Source: an uncultured Myxococcales bacterium
GTDB taxonomy: Bacteria > Myxococcota_A > UBA9042
Assembly (NCBI GenBank): GCA_903840165.1
Contig: CAIMEY010000119.1
Location: 62,001-126,000, forward strand
Reading direction: 5' to 3'
DNA length: 64,000 nt
This document shows, piece after piece, positions 1-7,981 of the stretch. The position numbers and the translations under genes were made by a program. The notes below the pieces were generated by a model, which was given only the letters and a program-made list of their open reading frames with translations, ran no database searches and was not told the origin of the DNA. The first letter of the stretch is position 1. Every line of letters starts with the position of its first letter.

Positions 1-330
1 AGTAGGGCAACTGGCAGACAATTTGGCTTGGATCCCTTCGGGATAACACCTTGATACGCAAGCGATTTACGCGTTCGAACGGGCGGCTCTTTGGCCCTAT
101 CAACCCGCTTAGATCCCTTCGTCTCAACCCTTTGAATCTGCGCTGTTTTACCCAGAAAACGACACGCGATGTCGCAAGGTGCCCTGCCCGGCGGCGATGG
201 CAGGTCCGGGGCACCTCAAGAGGCGCCTTGGCTACCTCCGTGTCAACTCGTTGATATGCAGGTGTTCTGCGGCTTTGCGGGCGCGATCTTTGGCCCATCC
301 AACTCGGTTGGAGCCCAACGGATCCCAGCG
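1..330. other. window-edge region without a recognisable gene
   Basis: I see no convincing gene here. Short open frames exist on both strands but none has a good ribosome-binding site, a recognisable domain or a natural protein composition. The stretch contains loosely similar segments (TTGGC or TTTGGC followed by GATCCC near 23-38, 91-117 and 290-325), which may be degenerate copies of one sequence. It lies downstream of the lipoprotein gene that ends at 470. Confidence 0.5.
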
Positions 331-443
331 ATGACAACAGGGAGCAGCGCTATGACAACAGGGATCAGCGCTATGACAACAGGGATCAGCGCTATGACAA
401 TAGGGATCAGCGCTATGACAACAGGGAGCAGCGCTATGACAAT
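331..443. repeat. 21-bp tandem repeat, five full copies plus a partial one
   Basis: Units start at 331, 352, 373, 394 and 415, each beginning ATGACAA(C/T)AGGGA, followed by a partial copy at 436. Copies differ at one or two positions (GAG or GAT; AAC or AAT). The unit length is a multiple of three and no stop interrupts three of the frames: one plus frame reads a charged RYDNRDQ repeat, another MTTGISA, and the minus strand a hydrophobic IVIALIP repeat. No start signal makes any of these a convincing gene. The array sits just past the stop of the minus-strand lipoprotein gene. Confidence 0.85.
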
Positions 444-469
444 ACGAGGGAAAGCCCCTTTGCGCCGTG

Positions 470-2908
470 CTACTGCGGGCAGGACGTCACGCCGCTTGGC
501 GCCAGGGGGCTGATGTAGCAATGCGCGATGCAGGCGTCGCCGGACTTCTGCCACATACTGCCCCCCTTGGGGTTGCTGGGGTCGGACTTGCCAATGCACG
601 CGTTTCCGCTTTGATAACATTGGGTCACGGGGTCCAGCTTGCCCGCGCCGGCCGAGGTGTTGGGCCAGTTGAGGATGCCGACCGTCCAGAAGTCTAGCGT
701 CTTCATTTCCGGGCTCTTATAGGTCGCAAACAGGTTGCCCAGGATGTAGACGTTGACCGTGGCAAAGGAGGTGCCAAAGCCATGGTCGTTCCAGTAGTGC
801 GCGCCGATATAGTACTTTTGCGGCGCATCTTGGGTACCGGACGGCGTGACCATGTTGATGTTTTCAGGGCCGGCACCGTCGGTGTCGTCGAGGTCGAGGC
901 TCGGATCGTCGTCCGTGGTGCTGAGCACACCCCAGGTGGGCTTGGCATCGAACCAGAAGCAGTCAAAATTGCTAGCGAACCACGGGTCGTTGGTGCCGTC
1001 GCAGTCGATGTCGAGAGAGCTGGTCGTCACGGCCAACTGGCTGGCAAAGTGCAAGTCCATGTCGGCACCGGCACCAGGGCCAGCGTCGGTCTGGTCTTTG
1101 TCTCCCGGGGTATCCCAAAGCAATTCAAGGTGTAAGGCGTCCTTGGGGGTGACGAAGATCGACGTGCACGCTTGACCGCATTCCGGGGTGGTGGTGCCGC
1201 CCGCGCTGTCAGTGACGTCCAAGCAAAACACGTATTCTCCCGCGACGTTCACCGTGAACTTGGGGGTCGGAAAGGTCGGCGAGGGCACAAAGTTGTCCAC
1301 CGAGCCGGCAGGCTTTTTCTTGATGCTCCACTGGTACTTAGCGATGGTATTGCCACCGGGGGAAATGGACTGCGTGCCCGACAGCGACAGAACGGTCTGC
1401 GGAATGGCCTCTTCGAGCGGGTTGCCGGCACCATCTGTAACGGAAATCACGGCTTGAGGGCAGTTCTGCTTGACGCCTACGCCCGTGAGCTTGACCGACT
1501 GCGGGCTCGCGTTAGAGGTGGCCTGCAAGTTCGCGACATCAGGGGTTTGTTGGCCGGTAGAGCTGTCGACCGGATTGACCTGATTGGGCGTGTACTTGCC
1601 GTGGAAGTCATAGCAAGTATTGACCTTAATAACCAAGGGAACGCTGGCGCTGGGCGTCGGGTCGGTGCCGAGGTCCATGAGGAAGTTGTCACTGCTGCCC
1701 TGGGCAAAGCTGAGGTCGGTCACGGTGATGTCCTGGCTGCCACAGGCGCACAACCGCATGGATTTGATGCTGGTTTGGCCGATCGTGGCTGAACCTAGGT
1801 TGTACTCGCTCACCGCGTTCTCATCGGAATCTACAAAGTGAAGGCACGGAACCTTGGAATTGCCCAGGAGAATCGTCAGCGTTGTCGGCTTGGACGGGTC
1901 ATTGGAGTTGATGTGCAAGTTCGCCTGTTTCTGCTTTTCATCCGTGGGCTTAAACGTCACCGTGAAGTCTTTGGACTTGCCCGAGTCCAGGCAAATCTGC
2001 GGCGCGAACGTCGAGTTGTCGCCGACCTTGTGCTTGGTGCCCGCCGGGTCTTGAATCGTGAACGAGGGATCGCCGTCAAACTGCATGGCCGTCAAGCACA
2101 AAGTCACGTCGCCAGCGTTGGTGACGGTCAGGGCTTGGTCTTTGCTGTCGCCGGTCGCGACGTACTCAAACTGAAGCCCGGTCTTGACGTCGATCTTGGG
2201 CTTGCCTAGCTTAGTAACCAACGAAAAGCAAATAGGTTTATCGGCCACGGCGGGATCACCGCTGGCATGAACGCAGACCTGCGCAACCCTGGCAGTACTG
2301 TCGAACTGCTTGTAGGTAATGCGGAACTTCTCTTCCGAGACCCAACCTTTGGCGGTATCAGCCTGACCGGCCGGAACAATCTGGTGAAAAGTCCGATAGG
2401 TAGCGCCCGTCTTGCAGGGCTGCGTGCCCGTCGCGTCCCAGCACGCAAAGGCGGGGTCGCCGTCGGTGTCCGTGGCCGCGGTTGGCCGGGTATACTTGAG
2501 TTCAATCGCGTCGATACGCAGCGGTGAAGCCGTCGCGACGCTGGTCACGTTGAGCAGCGAGAAGTCCATCTTGGCGATTTGCCCAGATTGCAGCGCCGCC
2601 ACGGGGACATCGACCGTTGAGCCTTGAATCAGCAACTTACCGCTGTCGGACTGGTGAACCTCCAGCTTGGCCTGGCAATCAAGGCCGGCGCCAGTGCCTG
2701 TTAAGCATGGCAATTTCTTGACGGAAGTGATGCCGCCGGTTGTCGTGGTGGTGCTGCTACCATTGCTGGAGCACCCGACCAAGCCGAGGAGCAGAGGTAG
2801 CGCCGCGCAGAGAGATATCGCACGAAACCACATGAGATTACGCAGCAAATGAGTGGCTGCATTCTCCACGTGGCTGGGGCGTTGGGCGAACGTGCGCACG
2901 ACAACCAT
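470..2908 (-). CDS. large lipoprotein with choice-of-anchor-D-like and PKD-like domains
   Basis: Predicted outer-surface or periplasmic lipoprotein of 812 residues. The start at 2908 is chosen because AAAGGAG lies about six bases upstream. A hydrophobic segment ends in the lipobox LVGC, with the lipidated Cys near residue 46, which implies an unusually long N-region before the signal core. From about residue 245 there is an immunoglobulin-like module of the choice-of-anchor D type (LTVTNAGDVTLCL, repeated once more distantly). A PKD-like segment follows at about 485-580 (YQWSIKKKP, then GEYVFCLDVTDSAG). The last 220 residues (LELLWDTPGDKDQTDAGPG, then DMDLHF) form an Asp-rich module seen in myxobacterial secreted proteins. 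It is divergent from the lipoprotein gene at 3081. The exact role is unknown; cell-surface binding or calcium binding is inference. Confidence 0.8.
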   Translation of the reverse strand: MVVVRTFAQRPSHVENAATHLLRNLMWFRAISLCAALPLLLGLVGCSSNGSSTTTTTGGITSVKKLPCLTGTGAGLDCQAKLEVHQSDSGKLLIQGSTVDVPVAALQSGQIAKMDFSLLNVTSVATASPLRIDAIELKYTRPTAATDTDGDPAFACWDATGTQPCKTGATYRTFHQIVPAGQADTAKGWVSEEKFRITYKQFDSTARVAQVCVHASGDPAVADKPICFSLVTKLGKPKIDVKTGLQFEYVATGDSKDQALTVTNAGDVTLCLTAMQFDGDPSFTIQDPAGTKHKVGDNSTFAPQICLDSGKSKDFTVTFKPTDEKQKQANLHINSNDPSKPTTLTILLGNSKVPCLHFVDSDENAVSEYNLGSATIGQTSIKSMRLCACGSQDITVTDLSFAQGSSDNFLMDLGTDPTPSASVPLVIKVNTCYDFHGKYTPNQVNPVDSSTGQQTPDVANLQATSNASPQSVKLTGVGVKQNCPQAVISVTDGAGNPLEEAIPQTVLSLSGTQSISPGGNTIAKYQWSIKKKPAGSVDNFVPSPTFPTPKFTVNVAGEYVFCLDVTDSAGGTTTPECGQACTSIFVTPKDALHLELLWDTPGDKDQTDAGPGAGADMDLHFASQLAVTTSSLDIDCDGTNDPWFASNFDCFWFDAKPTWGVLSTTDDDPSLDLDDTDGAGPENINMVTPSGTQDAPQKYYIGAHYWNDHGFGTSFATVNVYILGNLFATYKSPEMKTLDFWTVGILNWPNTSAGAGKLDPVTQCYQSGNACIGKSDPSNPKGGSMWQKSGDACIAHCYISPLAPSGVTSCPQ

Positions 2909-3080
2909 GGATTCTCCTTTGGCGTTGCTGACCGACGCGTGATGGCGGACGCAAACGCCCCCAATCGCATGGTGCTGCAAGCCCGGGTCCGTTGCAAGGG
3001 GGGGGCTGGGAGCCAAAGCGGGGTTTCCATACTAGTCGCCGAGCCGAACAAAGCGTAAACTCACGGACCACGAGGTGGAT

Positions 3081-5549
3081 ATGGACGCGTTCAAGGCACA
3101 GCAGGGGCGGATTCTCAAGCGGCAGCGTTGGCGTTTGGCGTCATGCAATCGTCTGTTCTGGCTAGTGTTTGACGATTTTGCTGCAGGCACGACCTTGGTC
3201 CCACGCGCTGCGCTGGCGGTGTTCGGGGCGGTGTTGGCGACGGCCTGCAGCGGGCCTCAGGAATCGACACAGACGCCGGTGGCGGCGGACGACGTCGACG
3301 GGGCCGTGGTTGCTGCTGAGCGTCAGTTGGCCAGCGCAGACTTTATCTCCGCGCCTGATGCCAAACAAGCACTTGAAAATGCACGTGATCGCGCTATTGC
3401 AACCCACGCAGATGCGGGCCAAAGGGCGTTGCGCAATCATGACCTAAAGAGTGCCGATTCGGAATGTAAGTCGGCTCAGCGATACAATAACAGTGATTCT
3501 CGAGTGGTAGACCTTCGCGCCAAGATCGCGTCGGCCCGCACTACGGTGGTCAATTTGGTCGCCAGCTCTCGGCAAAGCTTGCAGAAACTCTCAGGATTGG
3601 AGCGCAACGAGGCGGACCGCCCAGCTTGGCAGGCGCTGTGCGGAGACCTCGACGAATTAGCCTTGTGGGAAGCAGAGTTCCCCGATGCTGCCCACGTGCG
3701 GGCGGAAGCGAAACGGCCGGTTGCGCAATGGTTTGTCGGTGAAGCCCGGGCCTTGCGCGCCAAGGGTCAAGTCGACGCAGCCCGAGCGGCGCTGGAACGG
3801 GCGGCCGCGGTGTGGTCTGATTCACCGGATGTAGCTGCGCTGACTAAGGAAATGTCGGGCGTTTCCGATGCGGCTCCCTACTTGGCCAAGGGTGACGACC
3901 TGGCGGCCCAAGGGCAGTTCGCCTTGGCTGTTCAGGCGTATCGCGAGGCAACTGTTCGGGATCCCGCGAGCGATCAGGCCAAGAAGTCCTTAGCGACGGC
4001 GCTGCGGCAACAGCAACGTTCCGCCATGGACCGCGCAAGGCAGGCGGCGGCGGCGGGACGGGTGCAAGACGCCATTGCCGCGGCTCAAGAAGGGGCCAAG
4101 GTGCAAACCGGCGATCTGCAAGCCGATGCTGAGGCCGTCGCTCTGTCGCGCAGCGTCGGTCAGGCGTTGGCGGGTTGGCTCTACGACCGTTTCGCCACGG
4201 CGCAAAAGAAGAAACTGCCCGGTGCGGCCTGGGTGTATGGCCGCGAAATCCAAGTCTTGGTCGGTAGTTATCGGGATGTCGATCCGTCGATGGTCAAGCT
4301 CGAAGCGCAACTCGTGGCCACGTCGGCTTTTCGCCTCCAAGTCGTCAGCGTTGTGCCGCCCAAGAAGGATCACCCGCCCGAAGGCCTCGCCGCGGCCTTG
4401 CATCAGGCGCTGCAGGGCCGGTTGGACAAGGCGCTCGGGCCCTCGGTGCAGGTGACGACACAGGCCGGTCAAGGGAAATTGCTTGCTGATATCAGCGCCT
4501 TCTCCATCAAGCGTTCCGCAGAACGGCAGGAGCGGCGCAAGCCCTACCTCGATCACACGGTCATCGTCGATAATCCGGCGTATGGCGAGGCAAAAGGCAA
4601 GGAAGCTGCGGCGTTAACGGCGCTCAACGTTGGCCTCGATGCCCTGAGACCTGTGCAGGACCAGATCAACGACGGCGAAAAGCAGCTCTTTCAGACCAAG
4701 CAGCAACTAGCTGAAATTGAAGCTAAAGTCTCTACGGAAGATGCCGCTTGGTACAAGACGCGGCCCTCCCCTTGCCCGGACAAGTCCCTGCGCTGCCCTC
4801 AAACTCGGGCCAGTCAGCGCTGGGCGGCCAATCTGGACTATTACCGCAAGAATCTTGATAAGTTCGCTGCCCTGCTCACCCGCCTTGAGCCCGAGCGGCT
4901 TCGGCTGCAGGCTGAGGTAGAGGCCAAGCAAAAACTGTTTGATGAAGCCGAGAAAGCGGTCACTGAGACGCCGGTGCGCCGGCCGAGCGAAGTCTGGGTG
5001 CCCTACGACTACGTGGTATGGCAGCATCAGCTGAACGTGAGCGCCAAACTCACGATGAACTTTCAGCAAAAGGGTGCCGAAGCGTTGCATGGCGAGGCAA
5101 CTTTGCTGCAATCCCGCAGTGACGTGGCGACCGACAAGGTCCTGGTCAAAGGGCAGATGCTCGAGCCCGACAAGCCGGCGTCCCTGCCGACCGATCCGAC
5201 GGTGGTCCTCGAAGGCTTGGGGCAGATGCTCGACCAGGTATTGCCGCCTGTTTTTCAGCGGTTGGCCCACCATGCCGACCCGGCCGGGCTCGCGGCCCTG
5301 GAGGTCAAGGATGAGCTGCAGCGAATCCATCAATTGGCTATTGCTGCGCGGGGTTATAAGGCGATGACGCCGGAGCTGGCCCAAAAGGTGCTGGCCGATT
5401 TGCTCGAGCGCACAGGCTGGAACATGGCCACCTCGGAAGTCGACGCGCAACGGCTGCATGTGACTGATTTGCATGTGCCTTCTACCGATTCAGCCCCAGC
5501 AGGCAAGTCGGGCAAGTCGGGCAAGAAGGACGCAAAGAAGTCCAAGTAA
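3081..5549 (+). CDS. TPR-like putative lipoprotein
   Basis: A protein of about 822 residues that I cannot assign to a named family. The ATG at 3081 follows ACGAGG with good spacing, although a GTG two codons upstream is also in frame. A hydrophobic stretch (AALAVFGAVLATAC) near residues 43-56 looks like a lipoprotein signal, but its N-region is very long and the -3 position is Ala, so export is probable rather than certain. Residues 60-370 are Ala/Gln-rich helical repeats resembling TPR units (AQGQFALAVQAYREA). A coiled-coil follows around residues 520-630, with a CPDKSLRCPQ pair inside it. The C-terminus is a Lys/Gly-rich tail (GKSGKSGKKDAKK). It is convergent with the hydrolase at 5632, with a small hairpin between them. 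Confidence 0.7.
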   Translation: MDAFKAQQGRILKRQRWRLASCNRLFWLVFDDFAAGTTLVPRAALAVFGAVLATACSGPQESTQTPVAADDVDGAVVAAERQLASADFISAPDAKQALENARDRAIATHADAGQRALRNHDLKSADSECKSAQRYNNSDSRVVDLRAKIASARTTVVNLVASSRQSLQKLSGLERNEADRPAWQALCGDLDELALWEAEFPDAAHVRAEAKRPVAQWFVGEARALRAKGQVDAARAALERAAAVWSDSPDVAALTKEMSGVSDAAPYLAKGDDLAAQGQFALAVQAYREATVRDPASDQAKKSLATALRQQQRSAMDRARQAAAAGRVQDAIAAAQEGAKVQTGDLQADAEAVALSRSVGQALAGWLYDRFATAQKKKLPGAAWVYGREIQVLVGSYRDVDPSMVKLEAQLVATSAFRLQVVSVVPPKKDHPPEGLAAALHQALQGRLDKALGPSVQVTTQAGQGKLLADISAFSIKRSAERQERRKPYLDHTVIVDNPAYGEAKGKEAAALTALNVGLDALRPVQDQINDGEKQLFQTKQQLAEIEAKVSTEDAAWYKTRPSPCPDKSLRCPQTRASQRWAANLDYYRKNLDKFAALLTRLEPERLRLQAEVEAKQKLFDEAEKAVTETPVRRPSEVWVPYDYVVWQHQLNVSAKLTMNFQQKGAEALHGEATLLQSRSDVATDKVLVKGQMLEPDKPASLPTDPTVVLEGLGQMLDQVLPPVFQRLAHHADPAGLAALEVKDELQRIHQLAIAARGYKAMTPELAQKVLADLLERTGWNMATSEVDAQRLHVTDLHVPSTDSAPAGKSGKSGKKDAKKSK

Positions 5550-5593
5550 GCGCTGGCGACCCACGGTCGGCCAGACCTTGAGCACCCATTAAT

Positions 5594-5611
5594 TCATTGT
5601 ATTTTCAATGA
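5594..5611. terminator. small hairpin between convergent genes
   Basis: TCATTG and CAATGA form a 6-bp stem around a 6-base loop, followed on the plus strand by TTTTG. It lies in an 82-base AT-rich gap between the stops at 5549 (plus) and 5632 (minus), a natural place for a bidirectional terminator. The stem is short and AT-rich, so it may be weak. Confidence 0.4.
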
Positions 5612-5631
5612 TTTTGCCCAAGCCCAAGGGC

Positions 5632-6822
5632 TCATTGGCTGCGACGAGCTGCGCGCTTTGGTGCCGGAGCAGCCTCGGCCTTGGCGACCACGCCAGCGAC
5701 GATCCAGGCGGCAATGTTGCTCCACAACTTCTCGAAATCCTTACGTTGAAAGCCAGAACCGCTGGTCAGCCAATCGTAATGGGGCGGATCGTGGGTCGGC
5801 GCGTCAAAATGGCCAATCACATCATGGTGATCAGCCGTAACCGCCGCGACGACTTCGCCGTAGAGCTGGGACAAGGCCGGCACCATACCGTCATTGGCGC
5901 GGAGGTCTGGCACCTCGCCCCAAGCTGCGCGAAGTGCCTGGATTTGTGCCCAATTCGGCATCGGCACGCGCTCTTTGGGCATGCGCGCCGCAAGGTTGTA
6001 CACCACCGCATAGAGCGCATGACTGGCCTGGGCGTAGGCCGACAGCCCGGCCTGCAGTGTCGAACGCACGCCCGGCGCCCTGGCCCGCGCCACCACGCAC
6101 CCGTAGCGCACGTCCGGATCGTCGCGGGTGCAGGCGTTGAAGACGTCCATGCCTGCCGGCAGCAGCTGATTGAGCAAGGACTGGTCCTCCCCCACTTCTG
6201 CAAAGAAATTGCGAATTTCGCGGCGGCGATCGTCGCTGAAATCGCTGAGCAACTCGTCGTACAGTTGGTCCAACGTGTCCTGGCCGGCGCCGACATTGTC
6301 TAGGCGCACCAGAATGCCGCCCAAGGAAACCAGGGTCGATAGAGGTAAGCGGCCGTAACGCAAAATGTAAATCGTTGCGAGCGACAGAAGCCGCAATGCC
6401 TGGGGGCCCAGCAGGTTGAGAAAGGCCGAGACAATTGGCGTGCCATAATGCGGGGTTGTCACGGTGACGATCGACTGCACTCGGCGCGCGTAGTCATCGG
6501 CCGGCAAGTCTTCAGTTAGCGACGCGCCCGAGGAAACCAGCAGTCGCGCGTCTAACCCACCGGAAGAATGGCCAATCAGGTGAATCGGGCCCGAATCGCC
6601 ACTGGTTTCGATGAGGGCCTGCAAGAGGCGAATGGCGCGCTTGCGGACCGAAGCGGTCGGCGACGTGTGGACGTTGTGCACCGTTGCGTCGAGGCCGCGG
6701 CTGCGCAGTTCGCCTTGAATAAAATCTGTCACATGGCCGAAATACTTGAGATCTCCGAGATTCGCAAAGCCAAAGAAGCCGGGAATCAGGTAGATGTGGT
6801 GCCGTTGCGCCATGGGTTCCAT
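5632..6822 (-). CDS. alpha/beta hydrolase, lipase-like
   Basis: Serine hydrolase of about 396 residues. The chosen start gives MEPMAQRHHIYLIPGFFGFA; an in-frame extension to 6972 has no hydrophobic or domain character and is left out, and the ATG at 6813 is also possible. The N-terminal strand (YLIPGFFGF) is a typical oxyanion-hole loop. The nucleophile elbow is GHSSGG with Ser near residue 86, the pattern of triacylglycerol lipases and PGAP1-like esterases. A possible acid residue is in the segment NDGMVPALSQLYGE, and the catalytic His is probably in DHHDVIGHFD, near residue 340. No signal peptide is obvious, so a cytoplasmic enzyme is likely. The substrate cannot be told from sequence. The divergent neighbour is the FNT channel gene. 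Confidence 0.75.
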   Translation of the reverse strand: MEPMAQRHHIYLIPGFFGFANLGDLKYFGHVTDFIQGELRSRGLDATVHNVHTSPTASVRKRAIRLLQALIETSGDSGPIHLIGHSSGGLDARLLVSSGASLTEDLPADDYARRVQSIVTVTTPHYGTPIVSAFLNLLGPQALRLLSLATIYILRYGRLPLSTLVSLGGILVRLDNVGAGQDTLDQLYDELLSDFSDDRRREIRNFFAEVGEDQSLLNQLLPAGMDVFNACTRDDPDVRYGCVVARARAPGVRSTLQAGLSAYAQASHALYAVVYNLAARMPKERVPMPNWAQIQALRAAWGEVPDLRANDGMVPALSQLYGEVVAAVTADHHDVIGHFDAPTHDPPHYDWLTSGSGFQRKDFEKLWSNIAAWIVAGVVAKAEAAPAPKRAARRSQ

Positions 6823-7099
6823 TGAGCGCCGACCACCAGCGCACGGCCCGCAGTGTGGCGCAGTGAACGGCTTTGTCCAGTCTTCCTCACGCTTGCCAAA
6901 CAACTCGCCATGTTCGGGCCGCATCGGCAAACCAGTGCCGGGCTTGGTGCCGTTGGTGCACGGACACGCCACGGGACGCCGATGCCAATTTCACCTGATT
7001 TTTAACGATTTTTCGGGGATTGGCGCGCGCCGATTGACGCCCCGCCACCGTCCGCGCAAAGTCCAGTGCGCAGCCGCCGTGGCCAGCTCCGGACCGACT

Positions 7100-7981
7100 A
7101 TGATCCACATGACCCCACCGAACCAGGGCAATGACGCCTACGCACCCGCAGAAATTGCCTTGCGGGTTGAGGAGATCGGCGTCAAGAAGGCCAGCCTGGG
7201 CACCTTTACCCTCTTGGCGTTGGCTGTGTTGGCGGGCGCCTTCATTGCCCTTGGGGCGGTGTTCTTTACGGTCGTGCAGACAGGGAGCAATTTGGGCTTT
7301 GGTCCCGCGCGGTTGCTGGCCGCCGTGCCCTTCTGCCTGGGCCTTGTGCTGGTCCTGGTGGGCGGCGGAGAACTGTTTACAGGCAACGTGTTACTCACCA
7401 TGGCCTGGGCCAGTCGGCGAATTGCGCTGCGCCTGCTGCTGCGCAACTGGATTCTGGCTTATGTCGGTAATTTCGTGGGGGCTTTGTCGATTGCTGCCTT
7501 GGTCGCCATGGCGCAGACGGCCAAGCTCAGCGCGGGGGCGGTCGGTGTGACGATGGCGACCCTGGCTCACGCCAAGTTGGACCTGACCTTTGGCCAAGCG
7601 CTGGCCCGAGGGGTGCTGTGTAACCTCTTGGTATGCCTAGCTGTTTGGCTGTGCTTTGGTGCGCGAACGGTGACCGACAAGGTTGTAGCGGTAATCTTGC
7701 CCGTAAGTGCCTTTGTCGCCTGTGGTTTTGAGCACTGTGTCGCCAACATGTACCTGGTGCCCGTGGCGATTTGGTCCCAAGCCGACCTGCCGGCGTCGGC
7801 GGCGCGCCTAAGTTGGCTGGTATTTTTGCAGGACAATCTGCTGCCGGTCACCCTCGGCAACATCGTCGGCGGGACCCTGGTCGCGGCCGTCTATTGGGCC
7901 GTGTACCTGCGCGGCAAGGGCCCCGCTAGCCCGGCCGACGGACAATCAACGCCTGAAACTCCGCGGGCTGTAGTCCCATAA
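7100..7981 (+). CDS. formate/nitrite transporter (FNT) family channel
   Basis: Inner-membrane pentameric channel of the FocA/NirC/FdhC family, 293 residues, for small monovalent anions such as formate, nitrite or hydrosulfide. Six hydrophobic helices are visible. Family landmarks are GVLCNLLVCLAVWL in the first half of the C-terminal repeat and ACGFEHCVANMYLVP, which carries the conserved channel His and Asn. The N-terminal cytoplasmic segment (YAPAEIALRVEEIGVKKA) is also typical. The start at 7100 (MIHMTPP) is preferred to an upstream in-frame ATG at 6794, which would overlap the divergent hydrolase; 7109 is also possible. No pyruvate-formate lyase or nitrite reductase lies nearby, so the substrate is open. 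The last 56 bases overlap the end of the opposing methyltransferase gene. Confidence 0.9.
   Translation: MIHMTPPNQGNDAYAPAEIALRVEEIGVKKASLGTFTLLALAVLAGAFIALGAVFFTVVQTGSNLGFGPARLLAAVPFCLGLVLVLVGGGELFTGNVLLTMAWASRRIALRLLLRNWILAYVGNFVGALSIAALVAMAQTAKLSAGAVGVTMATLAHAKLDLTFGQALARGVLCNLLVCLAVWLCFGARTVTDKVVAVILPVSAFVACGFEHCVANMYLVPVAIWSQADLPASAARLSWLVFLQDNLLPVTLGNIVGGTLVAAVYWAVYLRGKGPASPADGQSTPETPRAVVP

Noticed and set aside
243-620. Hydrophobic IVIALIP repeat frame on the minus strand
   Set aside because: It overlaps the end of a well-supported gene, has no ribosome-binding site and arises from the 21-bp repeat.
5632-6303. Plus-strand open frames antisense to the hydrolase
   Set aside because: The minus-strand protein has a clear GHSSGG elbow; the antisense frames have low-complexity composition without motifs.
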